From Adlercreutzia shanghongiae (GTDB taxonomy: Bacteria; Actinomycetota; Coriobacteriia; Coriobacteriales; Eggerthellaceae): DNA of 64,000 nt. Below, piece after piece: positions 25,392 through 34,005 of the stretch. A program made the position numbers and the translations under genes. The stretch spans positions 62,001-126,000 of the forward strand of contig NZ_JAYMFI010000011.1 of assembly GCF_035830635.1 (NCBI RefSeq), given 5' to 3'. Below the pieces are notes generated by a model that saw nothing but the letters and a program-made list of their open reading frames with translations, searched no databases and was not told where the DNA came from. The stretch's first letter is position 1. Every line of letters begins with the position of its first letter.

Positions 25392-26381
25392 TTACAGCAT
25401 GGTGGCGCGCAGCTCTTCGCCGGTCAGGGGCGACAGCAGCGCCGGGGCGATGTCGAAGATGGTGCGGCAGCCCGTCTCGCCGGCCTGGGCTATGCGGTAG
25501 CAGGCCCGTGCGCAGGCGGCCAGCACCGATCCGGTGAACTCGGGGTTGGAATCGAGCTTCAGCGAGTACTCGATGACGTGGGTGTTCTCGCCGTCCTTGC
25601 CGGTGGTGCCCGTGCGAATGACCGAGCCGCCATGGGGAATGCCGGCGTGGTCGCGGTCCAGCTCCTCCTGGGAAATGAAGGTGACCGTGGTGTTGTAGTC
25701 GGCAAAGTAGTTCGGCATGGTGACGATGGCCTCTTCGATGGCGGCGGTGTCGGCGCCATCCTCGGCTACGACGAAGCACTCGCGGGTGTGCTTCTGGCGG
25801 GTGGTCAGCTCCGGGTTCGCCCCGCTGCGCACCGCTTCCAGTGCCTCGGGCACCGGCACGGTGTACTGGCGGGCGTCAACCACGCCGGGGATGCGGCGGA
25901 TGGCGTCGGAGTGGCCCTGGGACACGCCGCGGCCCCAGAAGGTGTAGTCGGCGCCGTTGGGCATGATGGCGTTCGCGTAGACGCGGGACACCGAGAACAT
26001 GCCCGGATCCCAGCCGACCGAGATGACGGCCACATGCCCCGCCTCGCGAGCGGCGGCGTCCACGGCGGCGAAGTGCTCGGGGATGTTCGCGTGGGTGTCG
26101 AAGGAGTCCACCACGTTGTAGAGCGCCGCGGCGGCCGGCGTCTGCTCGGGCAGGTCGGTGGCGCTGCCGCCGGCGAGCACGAGCACGTCGATGTCGTCGG
26201 TGTGCTCGGCCAGCTCGCTGGCGTTCCACACGGCTACGTTCGCGCCGTAGGGCTTCACCGTTGCCGGGTCGCGGCGGGTGAACACGCCCGCCAGCTCCAT
26301 GTCTTCGTTGGCCGCGACGGCGAGTTCAACGCCGCGTCCGAGGTTTCCGTAGCCGAGAATGCCGATGCGGATGGGGTTCAA
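25392..26381 (-). CDS. ddh: meso-Diaminopimelate dehydrogenase
   Basis: 329 residues. The NADP loop is GILGYGNLGRGVELAV at the N-terminus; later blocks are VDSFDTHANIPEHFAAVD, VISVGWDPGMFSVSRVY, FWGRGVSQGHSDAIRRI and HTRECFVVAEDG, typical of Ddh. The enzyme converts tetrahydrodipicolinate, ammonia and NADPH to meso-DAP in one step, feeding peptidoglycan and lysine. It is a single gene, ending at the shared terminator. Confidence 0.93.
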   Translation of the reverse strand: MNPIRIGILGYGNLGRGVELAVAANEDMELAGVFTRRDPATVKPYGANVAVWNASELAEHTDDIDVLVLAGGSATDLPEQTPAAAALYNVVDSFDTHANIPEHFAAVDAAAREAGHVAVISVGWDPGMFSVSRVYANAIMPNGADYTFWGRGVSQGHSDAIRRIPGVVDARQYTVPVPEALEAVRSGANPELTTRQKHTRECFVVAEDGADTAAIEEAIVTMPNYFADYNTTVTFISQEELDRDHAGIPHGGSVIRTGTTGKDGENTHVIEYSLKLDSNPEFTGSVLAACARACYRIAQAGETGCRTIFDIAPALLSPLTGEELRATML

Positions 26382-26436
26382 AACTGCCTCCTAGACCGAT
26401 GGTTTCGCGTATGCGCCGGGACGCGGGGCCCATCTG

Positions 26437-28536
26437 CTAGCGCGATGGCCCGCGGCGTCGCGGTTCGCCGGTATTATCGCGCACCGGCTTGCGCGCGGGA
26501 ACCGACCTTGGGCGAGCGTTACAAGGATTTAACCGAGCCGGGCTTTGGCGCCGCGATGCGGGCCGCTCCTCGGCATGGCGGGCGGCGGCGCGCGCAGGGC
26601 GAGGCGCGCGGGCGGGGGCGAGTGGCTGTGCCGGGGCAGCCTGCCCGTCGCCGCGCGTGGGAATGCGCAGGGTGAACACGGTGACGCCGCCCTGGCTTGC
26701 CGCCTCGATATCGCCGTGGTGGGCCACGACGATCTCCTTCGCTATGGCCAGGCCCAGGCCCGCCCCGCCGCTTCTCGAAGTGCGGGCTCCGTCTTCGCGG
26801 TAGAACTTCTCGAAGATGGTCTCGAGGTGCGCATCGGATATCTCGCGGCCCCGGTTGGCCACGGTGATGGTGGTCCAGCGCGCATCCTGGCGGGCGGCGA
26901 TGGCGATGGTGGAGTTCGGGTCGGCATAGGCCACGGCGTTGCGCAGCACGTTGCCGAGGGCTCGGGCCAGCTTGTCCGGATCGACGAAGAACTGGTCGGT
27001 GCCGGCCACGTCGATGGAGATGCGGATGTTGCGCGCCGTGGCCTCGGGGAAGAACGCCTCGGCCACCTGCTGGCAGAACAGGCGCACGCCCACCGTCTCG
27101 CGCTCGATGGGAATGGCCGAGAGGTTGTAGCGGGTGATTTCGAAGAACTCGTTGATGAGGCTTTCCAGGCGCTCGGCTTTGGTGTAGGCGATGTCGGCGT
27201 AGCGGCGCAGGGTGTCGCGGGGCAAATCGGTCGTCTCGCGCAGCAGGTCCAGGTATCCCAGCACCGAAGTGAGCGGCGTGCGAATGTCATGGGCCAAGTA
27301 GGCCACGAGCTCGTTTTTGCGCTGCTCGGCCGCCGCGGCCGCCCGCTCGTCGGCCAGCGATTGCGACCGGATGACCGCCAGCTCGTTGCGGGCGATGGAC
27401 AAATCGGCCGGCAGCTCGATGGGGGCGCTCTTGTCGGCCAGAAGCGTGCCCACGGCGCCCGAGAGGTCGTCGAAATAGCGCAGAGACTTATCGAGCGACC
27501 GGAAGATGATGAGGAACCACCCTATGACAAAGACGATGGCCGCAAGCGGCAGCTTGAAGGACTTCACGAAGGTGTAGGTGGCCACGTTGCGCACCTGGTA
27601 CACGCCGTTGTTCTCCTCGATCTGCCATACGGGATGCTCGTCGTTCTCGCCCACCGCTTGCGCCATCTCCGGAGGCGTGAGGGGAATCCATGCGTCGTAG
27701 GCCTGCTGCTGCGATTCGCGGTAGGCGTTTTCCAGCACGGCGTTCAGGTCGGGCTGGCTGTAGCCCATGACGGCGGCGGCGACTAGGATGCGCACCGCGG
27801 TGCTCTCGTCGGTCTCGGGCGGCACGAGCGGCGAGGGCAGGGCGAGGGAGAGCCTCAGCGCCTGGATGCTGGCCGAGGCGCGCAGGGCCGCCAGCGCCTG
27901 GGCGGCGCTGGCATCGGCGGGCACGATGTCCTCGGCAGCGAGGATGGTCTCGTAGCTAACGAGGGGCACGGACGGCTGGGCGGCGGACCCCCCGTCCTCC
28001 CCGCTTGCGGTCTCGTCCTCGCCGGCTCCTTGCACCGAGGTGGCGATATCTCCCTCGGCGTCGTAGACGCCCTCGGTGGCCGCCGCGGCGTTGGTTTCGT
28101 CGATGACTCCGAACTTCTCCGCCTCTTTCCGGGCGAAGTCGGCGGCGGCCTGCCCGTTAACCGACGGGTCGCTCATCATCGTGGCGTACTCGGCGATGGC
28201 GTCCTGCATCTCGTTCACGTCGTCCTGCACCTTCGATAGGGTGCCCGCCTCGGTGGAATAGCCCGCGTCGGAGAGCTCTATCACCCACATGTCGAAGAGC
28301 TCATCGTTTTGAAGGAAGCCCTCATCGGCCATGATCTGCTGGAACTGACCGTAGGAGTTCAGGGTGCGCCAGGTGGACGTGGAGTCGGCCACCCAGTTGG
28401 CCACGGGCGGCACCACGAAGATTTCTACGGCCGCGCACAGCAGGGCGAAGGCGCCCGTGAACAGGACGAGGTTGCGAATAAGGCCGCCGAGCACGCGGCG
28501 ACGCAGCGCGCGGGCCTGCTCGCTTTTAAGCGCCAT
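26437..28536 (-). CDS. Sensor histidine kinase (VanS-like HisKA box)
   Basis: About 699 residues from ATG 28536 (an ATG at 28545 is equally possible). Membrane helices at about 20-42 and 329-346 bound a ~285-residue extracytoplasmic domain that I cannot assign; it contains an acidic low-complexity patch (EDETASGEDGG). The HisKA box VAYLAHDIRTPLTSVLGYLD (His ~416) closely resembles VanS, followed by NVLRNAVAYA and GGAGLGLAIA of the ATPase. An odd ~75-residue Pro/Arg/Ala-rich tail ends the protein. The start overlaps the response-regulator gene by ~11 nt. Confidence 0.85.
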   Translation of the reverse strand: MALKSEQARALRRRVLGGLIRNLVLFTGAFALLCAAVEIFVVPPVANWVADSTSTWRTLNSYGQFQQIMADEGFLQNDELFDMWVIELSDAGYSTEAGTLSKVQDDVNEMQDAIAEYATMMSDPSVNGQAAADFARKEAEKFGVIDETNAAAATEGVYDAEGDIATSVQGAGEDETASGEDGGSAAQPSVPLVSYETILAAEDIVPADASAAQALAALRASASIQALRLSLALPSPLVPPETDESTAVRILVAAAVMGYSQPDLNAVLENAYRESQQQAYDAWIPLTPPEMAQAVGENDEHPVWQIEENNGVYQVRNVATYTFVKSFKLPLAAIVFVIGWFLIIFRSLDKSLRYFDDLSGAVGTLLADKSAPIELPADLSIARNELAVIRSQSLADERAAAAAEQRKNELVAYLAHDIRTPLTSVLGYLDLLRETTDLPRDTLRRYADIAYTKAERLESLINEFFEITRYNLSAIPIERETVGVRLFCQQVAEAFFPEATARNIRISIDVAGTDQFFVDPDKLARALGNVLRNAVAYADPNSTIAIAARQDARWTTITVANRGREISDAHLETIFEKFYREDGARTSRSGGAGLGLAIAKEIVVAHHGDIEAASQGGVTVFTLRIPTRGDGQAAPAQPLAPARAPRPARAAARHAEERPASRRQSPARLNPCNARPRSVPARKPVRDNTGEPRRRGPSR

Positions 28537-29251
28537 GGGCACCATCCGCGCCCGGGCCGCCGCGCAGCTTGTAGCCCACGCCCCAGGCCGTTTCGATGAA
28601 GGACGTGGAGGCGTCGATGTCCGCAAGCTTCTTGCGGAGGCGGCGAATGTGCACCATCACCGTATTGGCCGCTGCGTCGTCGAAGCGCTCGCGCCAGGCC
28701 CCCTCGAACAGGTCGGCCGCCGAGACAGGGGAGCCGGCGGACTGGGCGAGGATTGCCAGGATGGCGAACTCCTTGGGCGTGAGGTGCAGCGTTTCCCCGT
28801 GAAGCGTGGCCAGGTGCGTGCGCAAATCCACCTCGATGGCCCCAGCGCGCAGAAGCGTGGACGAGCTATCGGGGGCGGCGTTTTGACGACGGCGCAGGCG
28901 TGCCTTCACCCGGGCCACCAGCTCTCGGGGGCGGAAGGGCTTGGTGACGTAGTCCTCGGCGCCGAGGGTGAAGCCTACCACCTGGTCGGCCTCCTCGTCT
29001 TTCGCCGAGAGGAAGATGACGGGAATGTCGCACATCTGCCGGGCGCGCACGCACAGTTCGAAGCCGTCGATGCCGGGCATCATGATGTCCACGATGGCCA
29101 AGTCGAACGGCGTACGGGCCAGCATGTCGAGCGCCGCCTGGCCGCTGTAGCAGGCCAGAGCGTCCATGCCCTCGGCTACGAGCAGATTCACGACCAAATC
29201 GGCGATGGCCTGCTCGTCATCGACCACGAGTATGTGAGCGCGTTTCTCCAT
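28526..29251 (-). CDS. OmpR/VanR-type response regulator
   Basis: 241 residues. Receiver: HILVVDDE, phospho-acceptor Asp in LAIVDIMMPGIDG, Thr/Ser in PVIFLSAKDE, Lys in VTKPFRP. Winged-helix output: LTPKEFAILAIL and VMVHIRRLRKKL, ending WGVGYKLRG. The ATG at 29251 is favoured: TACAAT lies 7 nt upstream, indicating a leaderless transcript. It partners the kinase downstream and may regulate the divergent peptidase gene at 29415 through the 11-bp repeats at 29313-29356. Confidence 0.92.
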   Translation of the reverse strand: MEKRAHILVVDDEQAIADLVVNLLVAEGMDALACYSGQAALDMLARTPFDLAIVDIMMPGIDGFELCVRARQMCDIPVIFLSAKDEEADQVVGFTLGAEDYVTKPFRPRELVARVKARLRRRQNAAPDSSSTLLRAGAIEVDLRTHLATLHGETLHLTPKEFAILAILAQSAGSPVSAADLFEGAWRERFDDAAANTVMVHIRRLRKKLADIDASTSFIETAWGVGYKLRGGPGADGAHGA

Positions 29252-29312
29252 GGGTCGTATTGTACGCGATTCGTCCGCCACTGTGGCTTTGGGAGTGCTC
29301 TCGTGTGACGGG

Positions 29313-29356
29313 GTTCAGGAAAAGTTAAGGTCGTCTTCAGAAAACGTCAGCTTTCG
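29313..29356. promoter_or_regulatory. Four 11-bp direct repeats, candidate response-regulator box
   Basis: GTTCAGGAAAA, GTTAAGGTCGT, CTTCAGAAAAC and GTCAGCTTTCG follow each other exactly every 11 bp. TTCAG recurs at 22 bp. Such phasing is typical of OmpR/PhoB-class dimers. It lies between the response-regulator gene and the divergent peptidase gene. Confidence 0.6.
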
Positions 29357-29414
29357 CTATGGGACGCGTAAGCCGCCTCCTTTGTAAGGTGGAGAAAAGC
29401 GAAGGAGGACCAGC

Positions 29415-30323
29415 ATGGACGCCATAATCTCTCACGAAGACCGCCCCCTCCGCGAGGGCGCTTGCGATGCCAATCCCTACTCGAGGACGGCCTGGTCGCG
29501 GCCAGGGGACGAGTGGCGGGGCGAGCGGGACCGACCGCATTTCCAGGGTCGCCGGGCGGCGGGTTCGAATCGCCGGGGCGCTTCGCCCCACCCCTCGGGC
29601 GCCTCGTCTTTCCCCGGCCGCCTTCGCGAGGGCCTGCGTATCGTGCCGCTCGTCGCGGCGGTGGGTTTTGCCGTGTTTGTGCTCATGGGGGTGTTCCAGA
29701 TGGCCGCGATGTATGCCGATGGGCTTGGGCTGGGGGACAATGCGGGCGCGGCAGTGACGGGCTCCGCGGCTCCTGCGGTTGTGTCGGGCGACGGCGCCGA
29801 GGCGGCAAGCACGCCTAAAAGCCAGTGGCGCGCGGGCGAGATGCCGTTTCTGTATCAGGTAGACCCGCAGTATGGTGCCGCCCCCTATGCCGGAGCGGAT
29901 GTGGAAGAATCCGGGTGCGGCCCGACAAGCCTCTCTATGGTCTACATCGCGCTCACCGGCAAAACCGATTACGACCCAGCCTCCATGGCCGCCTTCAGCG
30001 AGGCGGGCGGCTTTGTGGAGGACGGCCTGACCGCCTGGCGCCTGATGACCGAGGGCGCGGCTCAGCTGGGGCTTGCTTCCCACGAGGTGCCGGCCGACGC
30101 GAACTGCCTTACGGCTGAGCTTGAGGCGGGTCGTCCGGTCATCTGCACCGTGCGTCCCGGCGATTTCACCGACACGGGACATTTTCTTGTGGTGGCCGGT
30201 GTGGCCGACAGCGGCGAGCTGGTCATTCACGACCCTAACAGTCCCGCCAACAGCGCCCGCACCTGGGATGTGCAGCGCGTGCTCTCCCAGTGCGCCAATC
30301 TTTGGGCCTTCGAAAAAGCCTGA
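29415..30323 (+). CDS. C39-like papain-fold peptidase, signal-anchored
   Basis: 302 residues. A basic cytoplasmic N-terminus (~75 residues), one membrane helix at about 76-98, and an extracytoplasmic peptidase_C39_2-type domain: Cys168 in DVEESGCGPTSLSMVYIAL, His in GHFLVVAGV and Asp in VIHDPNSP. The Cys-His-Asp order suits a cysteine peptidase or transglutaminase-like fold acting on the cell wall or surface peptides. It is divergent from the VanRS-like pair, a likely regulator. Confidence 0.75.
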   Translation: MDAIISHEDRPLREGACDANPYSRTAWSRPGDEWRGERDRPHFQGRRAAGSNRRGASPHPSGASSFPGRLREGLRIVPLVAAVGFAVFVLMGVFQMAAMYADGLGLGDNAGAAVTGSAAPAVVSGDGAEAASTPKSQWRAGEMPFLYQVDPQYGAAPYAGADVEESGCGPTSLSMVYIALTGKTDYDPASMAAFSEAGGFVEDGLTAWRLMTEGAAQLGLASHEVPADANCLTAELEAGRPVICTVRPGDFTDTGHFLVVAGVADSGELVIHDPNSPANSARTWDVQRVLSQCANLWAFEKA

Positions 30324-30336
30324 GAGAGCCGTACGT

Positions 30337-30360
30337 CCCGCACGCCGACTTGCGGGCTTT
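30337..30360 (+). terminator. Terminator after the C39-like gene
   Basis: CCCGCA (30337-30342) and TGCGGG (30351-30356) form a 6-bp hairpin followed by CTTT, 14 bp past the stop. Confidence 0.55.
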
Positions 30361-30420
30361 GAAAATGCCCGGGAGCGCTGCGCGGCCGTGTAGGGCGCAG
30401 TGCTTCGAAGGCGCTCAAGA

Positions 30421-30487
30421 GCGGTCGCGCGGTCGTGCGGTCGCGCGCGTGCGGTCGCGCGGTCGCGCGGTCGTGCGCGTGCGTGCG
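30421..30487. repeat. Short tandem repeat, GCGGTCGC-type unit
   Basis: About eight degenerate copies of GCGGTCGC / GCGGTCGT run head to tail, with further stray copies near 30522-30545. The stretch is noncoding on both strands as far as I can judge and may be slippage-prone. Confidence 0.65.
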
Positions 30488-30622
30488 GAGCCCGAGTATG
30501 TTTGCGTCGCTTTCTCGATGGTCGTGCGGTCGTGCCGCGCTTCGAAACCCCGAGAACGCTCCGTGGTCGTGCGCGTGCGGCGCTTCGAAAAAGTTTTTCT
30601 AGGAAATTTGCTAATTTTCGCG

Positions 30623-30724
30623 GTTTGTTAGACATTGGGGCGGCTTTCGGAAGCGAAAAGAAGGGGTTTTGCGGGCAAAGAGGTCGTTTTGAAGGCCTCT
30701 CGGGTAATTGAATGTCTAACAAAC
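30623..30724. repeat. 102-bp inverted-repeat element
   Basis: Perfect 14-bp termini GTTTGTTAGACATT (30623-30636) and AATGTCTAACAAAC (30711-30724) enclose a G-rich stretch without an obvious gene. Only one copy is seen in the window. Confidence 0.6.
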
Positions 30725-30737
30725 GCCTCTTTTGTGC

Positions 30738-30861
30738 AAATTCGGGCCGAAACTTTCGATTGGAACGCAAATGCGGGCCGAAACTTTCGGTTGGAACGCA
30801 AATGCGGGCCGAAACTTTCGGTCAGGGCGCAAATTCGCGCTGAAGCTTTCGCCCGGGACGT
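30738..30861. repeat. Four tandem 31-bp repeats
   Basis: Units start at 30738, 30769, 30800 and 30831, each beginning AAAT(T/G)CGGGCCGAAACTTT or a close variant; the last is the most diverged. A fifth partial echo occurs near 30907. The array precedes the ABC transporter gene. It is noncoding in my reading and resembles a VNTR. Confidence 0.75.
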
Positions 30862-31015
30862 TCTTTTCGCGGAGTCCCGACTTCGCTTGGGTGCGAGTGA
30901 CGGGTACAAATGAGGACTGAAGCTTTTCCGGCGGCGCTCTTTCCGTGGGGTTTCGGCCTGGCTCGGGCGCGCGTGATAGCATGGGCTCAGTATTTCCGAG
31001 AAATGAGGAGGCCCC

Positions 31016-31741
31016 GTGGAAGCTTTCGAGCCTCAGGTTCCGCCCCCGCCCTTGCTGGAGTGCCGTGACCTCACCAAGCATTTCGGCGCCACCGTGGCGC
31101 TCGACCGCTTTGCCGCGGCCATTCCCGCCGGGCGCGTGGTGGGTCTGCTCGGCCCCAACGGCTCGGGAAAGACCACGCTGCTGAAGATGATTGCTGGCGT
31201 GGCGCACCCCACCTCCGGTAGCCTGCGCGTGTGCGGCTTTGAGGTGGGCCCCGAGTCGAAGGCGCTCGTCTCCTACCTGCCCGAGCGACCCTACTTCTCC
31301 CGCTCCATGCGCGTGCGCGAGATGATTGCCTACTTCGCCGACTTCTACGCCGATTTCGACGCTGCCTTGGCCCACGACATGCTGGCCCGCCTGGGCGTGC
31401 CCGAGGATGCTCCCTGCTCGGCCCTCTCCAAGGGCACCGTCGAGAAGGTGCAGCTCACTCTCGTCATGGCCCGCCGAGCACCGCTCTACCTGCTGGACGA
31501 GCCCATCGGCGGCGTGGACCCAGCGGCCCGCGAATTCATCCTGCAGACGGTCATCCGCGCCTATCGCCCCCAGTCCTCCATCATTCTCTCCACCCATCTC
31601 GTGCGCGACGTGGAGGCGTTTTTGGACGACTTCATCTTGCTGCGCTACGGCCAAATGCTTCTGCACGCGCCGGTGGCCTACGTGACCCAGGAGAAGGGCA
31701 CGACGCTCGATGCATTTTTCCGAGAGGAGTTCCGATGCTAG
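31016..31741 (+). CDS. ABC transporter ATP-binding protein
   Basis: 241 residues from GTG behind GAGGAGG. Walker A is GPNGSGKTT, Walker B YLLDEPIGG, switch STHLVRD. The signature reads ALSKGTVEKVQL rather than LSGGQ, as in YtrB/BcrA-type exporters. It overlaps the permease gene by 7 nt. The pair forms a minimal exporter; its substrate (peptide, antibiotic or lipid) is unknown. Confidence 0.88.
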   Translation: MEAFEPQVPPPPLLECRDLTKHFGATVALDRFAAAIPAGRVVGLLGPNGSGKTTLLKMIAGVAHPTSGSLRVCGFEVGPESKALVSYLPERPYFSRSMRVREMIAYFADFYADFDAALAHDMLARLGVPEDAPCSALSKGTVEKVQLTLVMARRAPLYLLDEPIGGVDPAAREFILQTVIRAYRPQSSIILSTHLVRDVEAFLDDFILLRYGQMLLHAPVAYVTQEKGTTLDAFFREEFRC

Positions 31742-32553
31742 GAAAGCTGTTCGCCCACGAGATGCGGGCTTTGGCGAAGCCCGCCGGCATCATGCTCGGC
31801 ATCATGCTTCTTGCCGGCATTATCGGCATCGTTGGGTTCACTATGGCCGATGTAATGTCCGATGGGTTCACCTATTCCTCGTCGCCGCTGGCGTCGAACG
31901 GCTATATCATGCTGTTCATGGTGACGGCCTTTTGCGGCTTCGTTGTTTGGGCTGGCGCCGTGGCGCTGTTCGTGTTCATCGTGATGCGCTTTTATCGCAC
32001 TATGTTCACCGACGAGGGCTACCTTACGCTTACGTTGCCGGTGTCGACCGGCGCTCTGGTGGCGGCGAAGTTTCTAGCGGCCTATCTGCTCATGACTGTA
32101 GCGGCATTGCTGGCTATTGCGCTGCATTCGGGCATGCTCGGCGTGCTTGATTCCGGTGGGAGCATGGCGGCCACCACGATGATCTTGTCGCTTTTAAGCG
32201 GCACCTTCGGCATCATGAGCAGCTCCGAGGTCGCCTCGGTGGCTCTGGGGACGCTGAGCATGCTCGTGGGCATCGGCTACAACGTGGCTTTGGCCTTCGG
32301 CTCGCTTACGCTGGGCGCCTGGTGGGCCCGCCGCCACAAGGTGGCTGCGGCCGTGGGCGTCTACGTGGGCATAAGCTGGCTGCTCTCGCTCGTGTTCTCC
32401 ATCGTCAGCGTCATCGTCGCCTTGGGCGGCATGGGCGCGGTGGGCGCTCTGGGTGCCGTCACCGTCCTTCAGACGCTGCTGTACGCGGCCATCGCCGTCG
32501 GCTTCATCCTGCTTACCGGCTACCTTGTCCGCACCAAGGTCGATTTGAGCTAA
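31735..32553 (+). CDS. ABC transporter permease
   Basis: 272 residues with about six membrane helices (for example GIMLGIMLLAGIIGIVGF, MLFMVTAFCGFVVWAGAVAL, LLMTVAALLAIALHSGML). It resembles ABC-2 type permeases that partner YtrB-like ATPases. LTLPVSTGALVAAKFLAAY fits the conserved cytoplasmic loop of that family. Coupled to the ATPase by overlap. Confidence 0.8.
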   Translation: MLGKLFAHEMRALAKPAGIMLGIMLLAGIIGIVGFTMADVMSDGFTYSSSPLASNGYIMLFMVTAFCGFVVWAGAVALFVFIVMRFYRTMFTDEGYLTLTLPVSTGALVAAKFLAAYLLMTVAALLAIALHSGMLGVLDSGGSMAATTMILSLLSGTFGIMSSSEVASVALGTLSMLVGIGYNVALAFGSLTLGAWWARRHKVAAAVGVYVGISWLLSLVFSIVSVIVALGGMGAVGALGAVTVLQTLLYAAIAVGFILLTGYLVRTKVDLS

Positions 32554-32599
32554 GACTCAGAGCCGTCCTTAGCTGGCAGCTAATGAAACGGTTAACGAG

Positions 32600-32652
32600 A
32601 ACAGATACCCTTCTTCGAGTCTGTTAGGAGCGTTTCGCTCAAAGAAGAAGGG
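32600..32652 (+). promoter_or_regulatory. 5' UTR with two competing hairpins before 32661
   Basis: AACAGA (32600-32605) can pair with TCTGTT (32620-32625); alternatively CCCTTCTTC (32608-32616) pairs with GAAGAAGGG (32644-32652) around an inner GAGCG/CGCTC hairpin. The second pairing covers the purine-rich sequence that serves as ribosome binding site. Confidence 0.5.
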
Positions 32653-32660
32653 AACTGAAC

Positions 32661-33374
32661 ATGGAAAACAAGCCTCGCTCGGCTATGGCGGTGGCCTCGC
32701 TCGTTTTGGGCATCGTGGCTCTGGTGACGTCGATCCTGCCGATTATCAACAACCTCTCGTTTATCATGGCCATCCTCGGCGTGGTGTTCGGCATCGTGGG
32801 CATGGTGGGCATTTCGAAGGGCAAGAAGGCCGGCAAGGGCCTGGCCATCGCCGGCCTGGTGCTTTCCGTTGTTGCGTTCGTTCTCGTGCTCGTCATGCAG
32901 AGCGCCTTCAGCGCCGCGTTTGACAAGGCCATGGAGGAGGGCGGCATGACGCCGGCGTCGGCGGAGACGGCGGCGGGCGACGCGTCCGCTTCCGGGCCTC
33001 AGGCGGCCGAGCAGAGCGAGTCGACCGAGGCCGCTTACGGCGTGAGCATCGACGGCTGCCGCGTGACCGAGGACTACGAGGGCAATCCGGCCGTGGTGGT
33101 CTCCTACACGTTCTCGAATAATTCCGAAGAAACGACCAGTCCGGCGGTGGCGCTCATCGAGAAGGTGTTCCAGGGTGGTGTTCAGCTTGACCCCGCCATG
33201 GTGACCGACATGGAAGAGGGCGGCAAGTCGATGAACGACGTTAAGCCGGGGTCCTCGATCAGCTACGAGGCTGCCTATGAGCTTGCTGATATGAGCGACA
33301 TTGCCGTGGAGGTTTCGGAGCTCATCAGCTTCAACGACACGATTCTCGCCGAGCAGACCTTCTCGCTCAGCTAG
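32661..33374 (+). CDS. DUF4190/DUF5067-type membrane protein
   Basis: 237 residues. Three N-terminal helices (AMAVASLVLGIVALVTSILP, SFIMAILGVVFGIVGMVGI, GLAIAGLVLSVVAFVLVLVM) form a DUF4190-like unit, followed by a Ser/Ala/Glu-rich linker and a C-terminal Ig-like domain (YGVSIDGCRVTEDYEGNPAVVVSYTF) resembling DUF5067. The Ig-like part should face outward. Function unknown. Confidence 0.75.
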   Translation: MENKPRSAMAVASLVLGIVALVTSILPIINNLSFIMAILGVVFGIVGMVGISKGKKAGKGLAIAGLVLSVVAFVLVLVMQSAFSAAFDKAMEEGGMTPASAETAAGDASASGPQAAEQSESTEAAYGVSIDGCRVTEDYEGNPAVVVSYTFSNNSEETTSPAVALIEKVFQGGVQLDPAMVTDMEEGGKSMNDVKPGSSISYEAAYELADMSDIAVEVSELISFNDTILAEQTFSLS

Positions 33375-33476
33375 TTCGCGCCATGGCGGTTTTGTCGGGC
33401 CGCGCGCCGTTTGCCGGTGCGCGGCCCCTTGCTAGAATAGAAGCCCCGTGAGATGAGGCGAAGGAGGAAAAAGCGC

Positions 33477-33896
33477 GTGGAAGAACCGCTCACAGAAGAC
33501 ATGCTCGCCGAGCTGCTCGATGCGCCGGACCCGCGCGCCTTCATCGGAAAACGCGAGGTGGGGGAGCGCAGCCTCTCGGAGTACCTGAACGCCCTTCTTG
33601 CGGAGAAGGGGCTCAAGCGGGCGAGTGTGGTGCGCGAAGCCGGCCTCAACGAGACCTTCGGCTATCAGATTTTCACCGGTGCCCGTCGTGCCTCGCGGGA
33701 CAATTTGCTGAAGATCGCCTTCGCTATGGGCTGCACGCTTCGCGAGGCGAATCGGCTGCTTCAGGCCGGGGGCGCCAACGAGCTGTACTGCAAGAATCGC
33801 CGCGACGCCATCATCATCTTTGCAATTTCCCATGGCTATCCCCTTCAGAAGACCGAGGAGGAGCTTTACCGTTTCGGCGAGGCGACCATCAGCTAG
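33477..33896 (+). CDS. HTH-domain protein paired with a Ser/Thr kinase
   Basis: 139 residues from GTG 33477, which has AAGGAGG 9 nt upstream (an ATG at 33453 lacks one). The middle has an XRE-like HTH: LNALLAEKGLKRASVVREAG, NETFGYQIFTGARRASRDNL, LKIAFAMGCTLREANRLL. Such proteins accompany a Ser/Thr kinase in many Coriobacteriia and Firmicutes (from memory). It may be a kinase substrate that controls transcription. Confidence 0.7.
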   Translation: MEEPLTEDMLAELLDAPDPRAFIGKREVGERSLSEYLNALLAEKGLKRASVVREAGLNETFGYQIFTGARRASRDNLLKIAFAMGCTLREANRLLQAGGANELYCKNRRDAIIIFAISHGYPLQKTEEELYRFGEATIS

Positions 33897-34005
33897 GTGT
33901 CGCGCAGGCGTCCTCCGTGCGAGATGGCGCGCTCTGGCCTGGAATCGGGACGTGTCGGACGCGACCTGGGAGGCAGTGGAGCGAACCTCTGCTACCATGG
34001 CGCCT

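Noticed and set aside
30738..30861. CRISPR-like appearance of 31-bp repeats
   Set aside because: The repeats are contiguous with no spacers and no cas genes are present; the same applies to 51548-51640.
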